Shown one piece after another: positions 7,500 to 16,336 of a stretch of DNA of 64,000 bases. The notes below the pieces were generated by a model. It did not search any database and was not told the origin of the DNA. It worked only from the letters and a program-made list of their open reading frames with translations. The DNA lies in the NCBI GenBank assembly GCA_963818445.1, contig CAWFSG010000010.1, positions 62,001-126,000 of the forward strand, given 5' to 3'. The stretch comes from Prado023 sp963818445 (GTDB taxonomy: Bacteria; Actinomycetota; Actinomycetes; S36-B12; CAIYMF01). The position numbers and the translations under genes are program-made. Within the stretch, counting starts at the first letter, position 1, and every line of letters starts with the position of its first letter.

Positions 7500-9173
7500 G
7501 TGAAACCCCTGGACCCGCGATTGCTGGCGCATGCGCACGCCACGCGCGGGTTCCTGCTGGCCTCGGTGGTGATCGGGACCCTGTCCGCCCTGCTGCTGGT
7601 CGCGCAGGCCTTCGTGATTGCCGCCGCGGTGACGGCCGCCTTCCAGGACGGGGCCACGGTTGCCGACCTGACTCGCCAGCTCACCGCGCTGGTGGCGATC
7701 GCCCTCGCCCGGGCCGTGCTGGCCTGGGCATCGGAGGCGGTCGGTCACCGGTCGGCGGCCACCGCCACCTCGCAGCTTCGGATGCAGGTGGTCGAGCGCG
7801 CGCTGCGCCTGGGCCCGGCGTTCCTGGGCGGGCGCGGCGTGGGCGAGCTGACGACCCTGGTGACCCGGGGGGCCGGCGCGCTGGACACCTACTTCGCCCG
7901 CTACCTGCCCCAACTCGTCCTGGCTGTCGTGGTGCCACTGGTCGCCACCGCGGTGATCGTCACCCAGGATCTGCTGGCAGCGGTCATCATCGCGCTGACG
8001 GTGCCGATCATCCCGGTGTTCATGATCCTCATCGGCCAGTACACGCAGGCGCGGGTCGACCGGCAGTGGGCCACCCTCGGGGTCCTGTCCGGGCACTTCC
8101 TCGACGTCGTCGCGGGCCTGCCCACGCTCAAGGTCTTCAACCGGGCGAAGGCTCAGGTGGTCACGATCAGGGCGGTGGGGGACCAGTACCGAACCAGCAC
8201 CATGGACGTGCTGCGGATCTCGTTCCTGTCGTCGCTGGTGCTCGAGCTGCTTGCCTCGCTGTCGGTGGCCATCATCGCCGTGGCGATCGGCCTGCGGCTG
8301 GTCGAGGGCACCATGGAGCTGTCCACCGGACTCGCGGTGCTGATCCTGGCTCCCGAGGTGTACCTGCCCCTGCGGCTGGTCGGCCAGCACTTCCACGCGG
8401 CCGCCGATGGAGTCGCGGCGGCTGAGCGGATGTTCGAGGTCCTCGAGGCGGACCTCCCTCCGGCTGGGACGCAGCTGGTCGACGCTGCGACCGCCGCGAT
8501 CCGGGCGCGCGACCTCAGCGTGACGTTCGGCGACCGGGTCGCGGTGGCCGGTGCCTCGTTCGAGATCCTCCCCGGCCGGGTCACCGCCGTCGTCGGCCCC
8601 TCGGGGTGCGGCAAGTCCACGATCCTGTCCGTGCTGCTCGGGCTGGTCGGCCCGCCGACCGGGAGGGTCGAGGGGGTGGTCGAGGTCGTGGACCGCGCAG
8701 GCCACGCCACGGCGCTGGCGGACCTCGACCCCGCGGCCTGGCGGGCCCAGATCGGATGGGTGCCCCAGTCCCCCGCAATGCTGGGCGGCACCGTGGCCGA
8801 CAACGTGCGCTTCGGTCGCCCGGGGTTCGACGAGGCCGACGTGGCCGGCGCCCTGCGCGCCGCGGGCCTCGATCCCGACGAGCTCCCTGGCGGGCTCGCG
8901 ACGGCGGTCACCGAGGGGGGCGCCGGGGTGTCGGTCGGGCAGGCCCGACGCATCGGCGTGGCCCGAGCCCTGGTGGCCGACCCGGCGATCCTGCTCTTCG
9001 ACGAGCCGACTGCCGCACTCGATGGGACGCGCGAGGCGGAGGTCGGTGCCACCGTGGCCGCCCTTGCCGCCCGCGGGCGGACCGTCGTGGTGGTCACCCA
9101 TCGCCAGTCGCTGGTGGACCTGGCCGACGACGTGGTGGTCCTGGCCGCGGCTGAGGCGGGGGTTCGGGCATGA
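7500..9173 (+). CDS. cydD: Heterodimeric ABC exporter subunit CydD
   Basis: A 557-residue ABC half-transporter. Six membrane helices (about residues 1-310) precede a nucleotide-binding domain with Walker A GPSGCGKST, a degenerate signature VSVGQ in place of LSGGQ, and Walker B ILLFDEPT. With CydC it exports glutathione or cysteine and is needed to assemble cytochrome bd oxidase (family knowledge). cydC starts in its stop codon. GTG 7500 is preferred because a -10-like hexamer ends 6 nt upstream; an in-frame GTG at 7482 is possible. The operon faces cydAB, which lies 4.5 kb away on the other strand. Confidence 0.88.
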   Translation: MKPLDPRLLAHAHATRGFLLASVVIGTLSALLLVAQAFVIAAAVTAAFQDGATVADLTRQLTALVAIALARAVLAWASEAVGHRSAATATSQLRMQVVERALRLGPAFLGGRGVGELTTLVTRGAGALDTYFARYLPQLVLAVVVPLVATAVIVTQDLLAAVIIALTVPIIPVFMILIGQYTQARVDRQWATLGVLSGHFLDVVAGLPTLKVFNRAKAQVVTIRAVGDQYRTSTMDVLRISFLSSLVLELLASLSVAIIAVAIGLRLVEGTMELSTGLAVLILAPEVYLPLRLVGQHFHAAADGVAAAERMFEVLEADLPPAGTQLVDAATAAIRARDLSVTFGDRVAVAGASFEILPGRVTAVVGPSGCGKSTILSVLLGLVGPPTGRVEGVVEVVDRAGHATALADLDPAAWRAQIGWVPQSPAMLGGTVADNVRFGRPGFDEADVAGALRAAGLDPDELPGGLATAVTEGGAGVSVGQARRIGVARALVADPAILLFDEPTAALDGTREAEVGATVAALAARGRTVVVVTHRQSLVDLADDVVVLAAAEAGVRA

Positions 9174-11035
9174 GCAGCGCCACCGCGTCCGCCACCACCC
9201 CCGCGGGGTCCGAGAACCCGCCCGCGACCCCGACCGCCCGGCCCCTGCGCCGTCTGTGGCTCCTGGCGAACCCGGACCGCGCCCGGTTGGCCCTGGCCGC
9301 GCTGTTGGCGACCCTCTCCCTGGCATGCGGGGTCGGCCTTCTCGCGGTGTCCGCGTGGTTGATCTCGCGCGCGTCCGAGCAGCCACCGATCCTGTTCCTG
9401 CAGGTCGCGATCGTCTCGGTCCGCGCCTTCGGCATCTTCCGGGGCGTGTTCCGATACGCCGAGCGGCTGGTCGGTCACGACGCGGCCCTGCGAAGCCTGA
9501 CCCGCATCCGGGTGGGGGTCTACGAGCGCCTGGAGCGGCTGTCCCCCGCCGGGCTGGGCGCCTACCGGCAGGGCGACCTCATGGCCCGCCTGGTCGGCGA
9601 CGTGGACTCCTCCGTGGACCTGATCGTGCGCGTGGTGCTCCCCGTGACCTCCGGGCTCCTGGCCGGCGGGCTCGCCGTCGCGATCGGGGCGGCGATCCTG
9701 CCCGCGGCGGGCCTGGCCCTGCTGGGCATGGTGGTCGTGGTCGGGGTCCTGTCCCCCTGGATCACCGGGCGGATCGGCGCCCAGGCGCAGCGCTCCCGTG
9801 CGGGCGCCGAGGGCCGGTTGTCCGCCCAGGTGGTCACGAGCCTGTCTGCGGCCCCCGAGCTCCTCGCGTACGGCGCGGTCGAGGTCGCTGTGGCGGGCAT
9901 CGCCCGCGCGGATGCCGAGCTCACCGACCTCGATCGTCGCTCGGCCACAGCATCCGGTCTCGGTGGGGCACTCAGCGCTCTCGCGACCGGCCTCACTGTC
10001 GTGGCCTGCATCGCCCTCGGTGTGACGGCCGTCGGCGACGGGCAGGTCGACGGCGTATGGCTGGCCACCCTCGTCCTGCTGCCCCTGGCGATCGCCGACG
10101 TCCTGTCCGGGATGCCCGCCGCGGCGCTTGCCCGGGCCCACGTGACGGGCGCTGCCGAGCGGATCTTCGAGGTGATCGACGCCCCCGACCCGGTGCCTGC
10201 CGGCGTCCCGGCACACGCCGCGCCCGCGCCGGGCCGAGCGCCCGGGGTCCCCGCCGCGCCCACCGTGCCCGCCGACACCACCCTGACCCTCACCGGGATC
10301 GCCGCCCGCTACCCACGGGCCGACGCCGACGCAGTCACCGGCATCAACATCGACCTGCCCCCCGGTCGACGGGTCGCGATCGTGGGGCCCAGCGGGTCGG
10401 GCAAGTCCACGATCGCCGCGGTCCTGCTGCGCCTGCTCGACCACCGCACCGGGAGCTACCAGCTCACCGGCCAGGACGTCCGCGACCTCGGCGAGGAGGG
10501 CGTTCGCGAGGCCATGACCGCCGTCGACCAGCAGGCCCACCTCTTCGACACCACCATCGAGGAGAACCTCAGGCTGGCCCATCGCGAGGCGGACGCCGAG
10601 CAGATGCGGGCCGCCATCGAGGGCGCCCAACTCGACGGCTGGATCGACAGCCTGCCGGCCGGGATGGCCACGCGGGTCGGCGCCCACGGATCGGCGGTGT
10701 CCGGCGGCCAGGCCCAGCGGATCGCCCTGGCCCGGGTGCTGCTGGCCGACCGCCCGATCGTCGTCCTCGACGAGCCCGGGGAGCACCTCGACCCGGGCAT
10801 GGCCGACCAGGTCACGGCAGCGGCGCTGAGCTCCACCGCGGGTCGGTCCGTGGTCCTGATCACCCATCGCATGGCCCACACTGGGGACTGTGACGAGGTT
10901 GTCGTGCTGAGCCAGGGACGCGTCGCGCAGCGCGGCACTCCCGACGAGCTGCGGGCGGCCGGGGGCTGGTACGCCGAGGCCGCCGCCCGCGAGGAGGGCA
11001 GCCCGCTGGACCCGAAGGAGCCCGCGGATGGCTGA
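9170..11035 (+). CDS. cydC: Heterodimeric ABC exporter subunit CydC
   Basis: A 621-residue partner of CydD. It has an N-terminal hydrophilic stretch of about 25 residues, six membrane helices, and an NBD with Walker A GPSGSGKST, canonical signature VSGGQAQR and Walker B IVVLDEP. CydC thus carries the consensus signature that CydD lacks, typical of asymmetric ABC pairs. The ATG overlaps the cydD stop by four bases. Its own end overlaps the histidine kinase start by 8 bases, so transporter and sensor are co-translated. Confidence 0.88.
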   Translation: MSSATASATTPAGSENPPATPTARPLRRLWLLANPDRARLALAALLATLSLACGVGLLAVSAWLISRASEQPPILFLQVAIVSVRAFGIFRGVFRYAERLVGHDAALRSLTRIRVGVYERLERLSPAGLGAYRQGDLMARLVGDVDSSVDLIVRVVLPVTSGLLAGGLAVAIGAAILPAAGLALLGMVVVVGVLSPWITGRIGAQAQRSRAGAEGRLSAQVVTSLSAAPELLAYGAVEVAVAGIARADAELTDLDRRSATASGLGGALSALATGLTVVACIALGVTAVGDGQVDGVWLATLVLLPLAIADVLSGMPAAALARAHVTGAAERIFEVIDAPDPVPAGVPAHAAPAPGRAPGVPAAPTVPADTTLTLTGIAARYPRADADAVTGINIDLPPGRRVAIVGPSGSGKSTIAAVLLRLLDHRTGSYQLTGQDVRDLGEEGVREAMTAVDQQAHLFDTTIEENLRLAHREADAEQMRAAIEGAQLDGWIDSLPAGMATRVGAHGSAVSGGQAQRIALARVLLADRPIVVLDEPGEHLDPGMADQVTAAALSSTAGRSVVLITHRMAHTGDCDEVVVLSQGRVAQRGTPDELRAAGGWYAEAAAREEGSPLDPKEPADG

Positions 11036-12701
11036 GCCACACGAGCGCGGGCTCTTCAGCGCGGTCGTCGCGGTGGCCGCGGGGCTGGAGCTGGGGGCCA
11101 CCCTGCGCCGGATCGTGCAGTCAGCGGTGGACCTCGTCGACGCCTCCTACGGCGCGCTCGGGGTGCTCGGCCCGGACGGGCAGCTCACGGAGTTCGTCCA
11201 CGTCGGCATCGACCAGGCCACACAGGCCGTCATCGGCGACCTTCCCCGCGGGCGCGGGATCCTCGGGTTGCTCGTCAACCACCCGGTACCGATCCGGCTC
11301 GACGACATGACCAGCCATCCCTCGGCGGTCGGGTTCCCGCCCGGCCATCCGCCGATGAAGTCCTTCCTGGGCGTGCCCGTGAAGGTGCGCGGGCAGGTGT
11401 TCGGAAACCTCTACCTGACCGACAAGCGCGGCGCAGAGGGCTTCAGCACCGCCGATGAGCGGATCGTGACGGCACTGGCCGCAGCCGCCGGGGTGGCCAT
11501 CGACAACGCCCGGCTCTACGAGCGCTCGGTGATGCGCGAGCGCTGGCAGGCCGCCGTTGCCCACATGCACGGGGCGGTGCTCGAGGGGGCGGACGCCGGC
11601 GAGGTCCTGCAGATCGGCACGACGCGGGCCGCCGAGCTCGTGCACGCCCGGGCGGGCATCGTCGCGCTGCCGTCACCGGCCGGCGTGCTGCGGGTGGAGA
11701 TCGTGATCAGCGACCTCGAGCCCGGTGCCCGGGCCTCGCGCTGGCGCGTCGGCGCCGCCGATGTGCCCACCGACGACACGGGGCTGGCCCGCTGGCGGGG
11801 TGCGGCCGTGGACCCCGACGGTCCGATCGCCCGCTGCTTCGCGACCGGCGAGGCGGCCGAGGGCGTCGAGCGACTGGTGGGCCCCGCGGAGGCCCTTGAT
11901 GGACGGCCCGCCAATGAGATCCCGGTCCTCGCCCTCCCCCTGCGGACCCCGGACGACGTCCTGGGCGTCCTGGCCCTGGTTCCACGCCCGGGGGCGACGC
12001 TGACCTCCGAGCAGCGCGAGCTGGCCTTCAACTGCGCGGGCCAGGCGGCGCTCGCGCTCATGTTGGCCCGCGGGCGACGGGAGAAGGAACGGATCGTCCT
12101 GCTCGAGGAGCGCGACCGGATTGCCCGCGACCTGCACGACCTGGTCATCCAGCGCCTGTTCGCAACTGGGATCTCCCTGTCTGGTGCTGCGCGGGTCGCC
12201 GACACGCCGCAGCCGGTCGTCGACCGGCTCGAGTCGGCCGTCGATGCCCTGGACACCACCGTCAAGGAGATCCGGGCCACCATCTTCGAGCTGCACCAAC
12301 CGGTGGGCCACGCCGTCGGCGGGGTGCGCGGGCGGATCCTCGAGGAGGCTGCGGCCGCCGCGGTGGTGCTGGGGCACGCCCCCTCCACCCGCTTCACCGG
12401 CCCGGTCGATGCCCTCGTCGACGACGCCCTCGCCGGGGACCTCCTGGGGGCCCTGCGCGAGGCGCTGGCGAATGTGGCCAAGCACGCGCAGGCGGATCGC
12501 GTCGAGGTGCTCGTGGCGGTCGAGAACGACGCCGTCCTGCTGCAGGTCACCGACGACGGGGTCGGGGTCCCGGACGAGCTGGGTCGCCGCTCCGGCTTGC
12601 TCAACCTCGCCGAGCGAGCGGCCCGCTACGGCGGCTCGTGCACCATCACCCAGCGCGCGATCGGCGGGTCGGTGCTCAGCTGGCGGGTCCCGCTGGACTG
12701 A
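11028..12701 (+). CDS. DosS/DosT-like GAF-GAF sensor histidine kinase
   Basis: A 557-residue soluble kinase: GAF1 (about 15-165), GAF2 (about 180-345), HisKA_3 dimerisation domain with His370 in ARDLHDLVIQRL, and an HATPase with DDGVGVP. Aligned from memory with M. tuberculosis DosS, His107 in FPPGHPPM matches the heme-ligating His149. Gly45 falls where DosS has Glu87 and DosT has Gly, a position reported to separate redox-type from O2-binding behaviour. A heme-based oxygen/NO sensor is therefore likely. It lacks the roughly 40 N-terminal residues of DosS. It overlaps cydC by 8 nt, linking sensing to bd-oxidase assembly. No receiver-domain response regulator is in the window. Confidence 0.87.
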   Translation: MAEPHERGLFSAVVAVAAGLELGATLRRIVQSAVDLVDASYGALGVLGPDGQLTEFVHVGIDQATQAVIGDLPRGRGILGLLVNHPVPIRLDDMTSHPSAVGFPPGHPPMKSFLGVPVKVRGQVFGNLYLTDKRGAEGFSTADERIVTALAAAAGVAIDNARLYERSVMRERWQAAVAHMHGAVLEGADAGEVLQIGTTRAAELVHARAGIVALPSPAGVLRVEIVISDLEPGARASRWRVGAADVPTDDTGLARWRGAAVDPDGPIARCFATGEAAEGVERLVGPAEALDGRPANEIPVLALPLRTPDDVLGVLALVPRPGATLTSEQRELAFNCAGQAALALMLARGRREKERIVLLEERDRIARDLHDLVIQRLFATGISLSGAARVADTPQPVVDRLESAVDALDTTVKEIRATIFELHQPVGHAVGGVRGRILEEAAAAAVVLGHAPSTRFTGPVDALVDDALAGDLLGALREALANVAKHAQADRVEVLVAVENDAVLLQVTDDGVGVPDELGRRSGLLNLAERAARYGGSCTITQRAIGGSVLSWRVPLD

Positions 12702-12726
12702 GCGGCCGATCGCGACCATCGGCGGC

Positions 12727-13335
12727 TCAGCGGCGCGGACGCGGTGCCGCCAGCCCGACCAGGGTATCGACCAGGAAGTCCCCGTCGCGGTGGAACCGCG
12801 CCAGGTCGGAATCCAGGAGCAACTGGAAGATCAGCCCGATCAGCCCCGGCGTCCACATCCGGGTCAGCTCGGCCAACGAGAGGTCGTACTCCTCGTCTGC
12901 GCGGGCACAGATCTCCTCGAGCCGGGCCGGGATCAGCGCCGACATCCTCGGCCAGTCCTCGGGCAGGCGGGACGAGCCGTCCCCGTGGTCACGTCGAGCG
13001 GCCGTGAGCACCTCGTAGCGAACCAGCTCGAGGATCGCCGGGTCAGCCAGGAAGTCCGCGGCGTACCAGTCCACGACCCGGCGCAACTCGACCGCCAGGC
13101 CCTCGGACCCCGTGGCGAACTGTTCCCGGCCGGCGCGGGCCAGGACCCTCTGCGTGAGCTGGCTCACCAGCTCCGAGCGGCTCGGGAAGATGTACTGCAG
13201 CGTGCTCAGACGGACGCCCGCCTCGGTCGCGACGTCACGGAGCGTCAGCTCCGCAAGCCCCTCCCTGACCAGGACCTCAACAGCGGCATCGAGCAGTTGC
13301 TCGCGCCGTTGCGCCGCGCGGACATATCCGGCCAC
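12727..13335 (-). CDS. TetR-family transcriptional regulator
   Basis: A 202-residue TetR protein. The N-terminal helix-turn-helix is LTLRDVATEAGVRLSTLQYIF, split here as LTLRDVATEAG and VRLSTLQYIF. The ligand-binding half is all-helical and of unknown specificity. The GTG start at 13335 is chosen because CAGGAGG lies 5 nt upstream; longer in-frame starts lack a ribosome-binding site. It converges with the kinase gene (25-bp gap) and reads away from cydB, so it could control itself or the cyd genes, but no operator was identified with confidence. Confidence 0.82.
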   Translation of the reverse strand: MAGYVRAAQRREQLLDAAVEVLVREGLAELTLRDVATEAGVRLSTLQYIFPSRSELVSQLTQRVLARAGREQFATGSEGLAVELRRVVDWYAADFLADPAILELVRYEVLTAARRDHGDGSSRLPEDWPRMSALIPARLEEICARADEEYDLSLAELTRMWTPGLIGLIFQLLLDSDLARFHRDGDFLVDTLVGLAAPRPRR

Positions 13336-13638
13336 AAGGACCTCCTGAGCTCGGCGGATCGCGACGGGCACCCGTGGGGAGGTGCCCCGCTTCGGCAAGA
13401 CTAATACACCGGACCGAGGTTCCCGGGACGGCGCCCTCGGGCGCAAGGACGCCGAAAGGCCGACAGCGCCGGGTGTTTGACGACTCGAGAGGTGGGTATG
13501 AGTAGGTCACGCGACCATGCGCCGCAGCGAGGCCTGATCCGAGGATCCACCCGGATGCACAACGCCAGTGGCCCGGCCCCCCTCACTGGGGAGCCGGGGC
13601 CACTGGCTTCTGTGTATGAGCCCTCCGATGTCAGCCGG
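13336..13638. other. Intergenic region between tetR and cydB
   Basis: No credible gene. It contains the presumed tetR promoter (TATTAG on the minus strand near 13400) and, next to cydB, the hairpin at 13563-13607. The rest shows no clear structure. Confidence 0.5.
13563..13607 (-). terminator. Hairpin downstream of cydB
   Basis: GCCAGTGGCC and GGCCACTGGC pair in a GC-rich stem with a short loop, 32 nt past the cydB stop. No U-tract follows, as is usual in high-GC actinobacteria. Confidence 0.6.
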
Positions 13639-14679
13639 TCAGGCAGGCACCTCGTCGAGGACGCCGTGCTCCGGGTTGACGATGTCCTGGGCCGACAGTC
13701 GCTTGCGGAAGACCCAGTAGCTCCACGCCTGGTAGCCCAGGACGATCGGCACGAAGATCACGGCGACCCACGTCATGATGGTCAACGTGTAGTCCGTCGA
13801 CGACGCATTCGTCGTGGTCAGCGCCGGCTCGCCGCCGTTGACATTGGGCATGACGTAGGGGAACAGCATGCCGAACAGCGCGACCACAGCCAGGCCGATG
13901 GTCACCGCGCTGAACGTGAACGCCCAGCCCTCCGAGCGCTTCATGTGCATCAGGATCGACACGACCCAGCTCACCGCCGCGAGCAGCACCGGGACCCAGG
14001 TCCACGCCTTGTCCGAGTACGCCAGCTGCGCCCAGATGAGGAACGCCACGGCGAGGACCGCCGCCACGAGTCCGGTCTTCTTGCCCACGTCGTAGGCCCG
14101 GTCGCGGATCGTGCCCGAGGTCTTCAGGCTCAGGAACACCGCACCGTGGGTCAGGAAGATGGCCACGAACGTCAGCCCGCCGAGCAGCGCGAACGGGTTG
14201 AGCAGGTTGAAGAACCCGCCGTCGTACTCGATGTTGCCGTTCAGCTCCGTCAACGGCACACCGCGGACGATGTTGGCGAAGGCCACGCCCCACAGCAGGG
14301 CGGGCACAGCGGAGCCGAACACGATGGCGGCGTCCCAGCGGGTCCGCCACGACCCGTCGGAGCGCTTGCTGCGGTACTCGAAGGCCACGCCGCGCACGAT
14401 GAGGGCCACGAGGATCAGGAACAGCGGCAGGTAGAAGCCGCTGAACAGCGTCGCGTACCACTCCGGGAACGCCGCGAAGGTGGCGCCGCCGGCGACGAGC
14501 ACCCACACCTCGTTGCCGTCCCAGAGCGGGCCGAGCGTGGTGACGATCGCCCGCCGCTCCGCCTCGTCCTTGCCGACCACGGGCAGCAGCATCCCCACGC
14601 CGAAGTCGAAGCCCTCGAGCACGAAGTACCCGATCCACAGGACCGCGATCAGGATGAACCAGACTGTTGTCAGTTCCAT
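13639..14679 (-). CDS. cydB: Cytochrome bd ubiquinol/menaquinol oxidase subunit II
   Basis: A 346-residue polytopic membrane protein beginning MELTTVWFILIAVLWIGYF with the CydB motif LEGFDFGVGML. CydB forms the structural half of the high-affinity cytochrome bd oxidase and supports binding of the hemes held by CydA. It follows cydA by 19 bp with GAGAGGAAC upstream of the ATG. About nine membrane segments are visible. The hairpin at 13563-13607 probably ends the cydAB transcript. Cytochrome bd lets the cell respire at very low oxygen and under cytochrome c oxidase inhibition. Confidence 0.93.
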   Translation of the reverse strand: MELTTVWFILIAVLWIGYFVLEGFDFGVGMLLPVVGKDEAERRAIVTTLGPLWDGNEVWVLVAGGATFAAFPEWYATLFSGFYLPLFLILVALIVRGVAFEYRSKRSDGSWRTRWDAAIVFGSAVPALLWGVAFANIVRGVPLTELNGNIEYDGGFFNLLNPFALLGGLTFVAIFLTHGAVFLSLKTSGTIRDRAYDVGKKTGLVAAVLAVAFLIWAQLAYSDKAWTWVPVLLAAVSWVVSILMHMKRSEGWAFTFSAVTIGLAVVALFGMLFPYVMPNVNGGEPALTTTNASSTDYTLTIMTWVAVIFVPIVLGYQAWSYWVFRKRLSAQDIVNPEHGVLDEVPA

Positions 14680-14698
14680 GTCAGTTCCTCTCAGGGCC

Positions 14699-16105
14699 TC
14701 AGTAGGAGATCGACAGCGGGGCGTCGAGCTCGCGATCGACGAAGGGGTCGAGCACCGCCTCTGGCGGGCCCTGCTTGACCGTGCGGATGATCAGGCCCAC
14801 CTCGACGATGGCCAGGACCGCGTAGAGCACCGTGAAGCCGATCAGCGAGGTCCACATCTGGAAGTTCGTGACGATCGGCGACACACCAGCCGCCGTGGTC
14901 ATCAGGCCGAACACGATCCACGGCTGGCGTCCCATCTCGGTGAAGATCCAGCCGAAGCTGGCAGCGAAGAGGGGCAGCAGCGGCAACGTGAGGGCAGCTC
15001 GTGCGGCCCACTTGCTGCGCGGTCGACGATCACCCCGGTAGGCCCAGAGGGCCCAGAGCGCGTAGAGCATGGCCAGGAAGCCGAATCCCATCATCAGGCG
15101 GAAGGTCCAGTAGGTGACCGGGATGTTGGGCGCGAAGTTCGTCAGGCCCGTGGAGGCGTAGGTCTGGGCATACTCCTCGTTGAGGTTGTTGATGCCCTTG
15201 ACCTCGGCGTTCCAGTCACCGGTGGCCAGGAAGCTCAGGAGCTTGGGGATCGTGACGGAGAAGACCTCCTCGGAGCCGTCCAGGGTCCCGACGGTGAAGA
15301 TCGAGAAGTCAGCAGGCTGCGAGGTCTCGTACAGCGCCTCGGCGGAGGCCATCTTCATGGGCTGCTGCTCGGTCATGATCTTCGCGTCGGCGTCGCCGGA
15401 GACGACCACGATCGCCGAGGCCACCAGCGTGGTGATCAGACCCAGCTTCATCGTGGACCGGGCGACATCCGCACCGCGGTCCTTGACCAGCAGCCAGATG
15501 GAGATGCCCGCGACCAGCGAGCCGGCCACCATGAACGAGGACGAGAGCGTGTGGACGAAGGCGACGACGGCCGTGTTCTGCGTGAGGACCGCGGCGAAGT
15601 CGTTGAGCTCGGCCCGGCCGGTGACGGGGTTCACCTCGTACCCGACCGGATGCTGCATCCACGAGTTGGCGGCCAGGATGAAGTAGGCCGAGAGCATGGT
15701 GCCCAGGGCCGCCAACCAGATGGTGGCCAGATGAACCTTCTTCGGCAGGCGATCCCAGCCGAAGATCCACAGGCCCAGGAAGGTCGACTCCAGGAAGAAG
15801 GCGAGCAGGCCCTCGATGGCAAGTGGGGCGCCGAAGATGTCGCCGACGAACCGCGAGTAGTCACTCCAGTTCATCCCGAACTGGAACTCCTGCACGATTC
15901 CGGTGACCACACCGATCGCGAAGTTGATCAGGAAGATCTTCCCGAAGAACTTCGTCGCGCGAAGCCACTTCTCATTGCCCGTGCGCACCCAGGCGGTCTG
16001 CATGCCGGCGACCAGCCAGACCAGCCCGAGGGTGATCGGGACGAAGAAGAAGTGGTACACGGTCGTGATGCCGAACTGCCATCGCGCAAGGTCCAAGACG
16101 TCCAT
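14699..16105 (-). CDS. cydA: Cytochrome bd oxidase subunit I
   Basis: A 468-residue membrane protein with the CydA start MDVLDLARWQFGITTVYHFF, where His18 is the expected heme b595 ligand. GRQPW, a family hallmark, lies near residue 390. The periplasmic quinol loop is of the short type seen in Gram-positive and mycobacterial enzymes. ATG 16105 is preferred to the in-frame ATG at 16111 because GACGAGG then sits 6 nt upstream. A DosR-like palindrome and a perfect 12-bp inverted repeat lie about 100-155 bp upstream, suggesting oxygen-responsive control. Confidence 0.93.
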   Translation of the reverse strand: MDVLDLARWQFGITTVYHFFFVPITLGLVWLVAGMQTAWVRTGNEKWLRATKFFGKIFLINFAIGVVTGIVQEFQFGMNWSDYSRFVGDIFGAPLAIEGLLAFFLESTFLGLWIFGWDRLPKKVHLATIWLAALGTMLSAYFILAANSWMQHPVGYEVNPVTGRAELNDFAAVLTQNTAVVAFVHTLSSSFMVAGSLVAGISIWLLVKDRGADVARSTMKLGLITTLVASAIVVVSGDADAKIMTEQQPMKMASAEALYETSQPADFSIFTVGTLDGSEEVFSVTIPKLLSFLATGDWNAEVKGINNLNEEYAQTYASTGLTNFAPNIPVTYWTFRLMMGFGFLAMLYALWALWAYRGDRRPRSKWAARAALTLPLLPLFAASFGWIFTEMGRQPWIVFGLMTTAAGVSPIVTNFQMWTSLIGFTVLYAVLAIVEVGLIIRTVKQGPPEAVLDPFVDRELDAPLSISY

Positions 16106-16202
16106 GGCCATCCTCGTCTGCACAGACAGGCCAGAGTGGCCCAGTCGCCGCCCAGCCTCCCACCGCAACACACCTGGATCAGGTCGACCATCGCCCGTAA
16201 GT

Positions 16203-16222
16203 TCCGGGACCAACGTCCCGTC
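16203..16222. promoter_or_regulatory. DosR-like palindromic box upstream of cydAB
   Basis: GGGAC at 16206-16210 and GTCCC at 16215-16219 are separated by CAAC, the same core and spacing as the mycobacterial DosR box (GGGAC-N4-GTCCC). S at both flanking positions also matches, about 15 of 20 consensus positions. The centre is about 107 bp before the cydA start. A single such core is expected about 0.3 times in 64 kb at this GC, so context rather than the motif alone makes it interesting. Confidence 0.5.
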
Positions 16223-16233
16223 CCAGCGGAGCA

Positions 16234-16261
16234 AAGGTCATACCCTGCGGGGTATGACCTT
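16234..16261. promoter_or_regulatory. Perfect 12-bp inverted repeat between aldo/keto reductase and cydA
   Basis: AAGGTCATACCC (16234-16245) and GGGTATGACCTT (16250-16261) flank a 4-nt loop. It is 76 nt past the reductase stop and about 130 nt before cydA. It could be the reductase terminator or an operator for cydAB. Confidence 0.6.
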
Positions 16262-16336
16262 GATCACACCGTCAGTCGCCCACATCGCCGACGAGATGGG
16301 CGATCGCGCGAATCCCGGGGTTCTGGCTGCTCTGCC

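Noticed and set aside
14480..15011. Short plus and minus frames with Arg/Pro-rich products near cydA/cydB
   Set aside because: Alternate-frame shadows of the oxidase genes.
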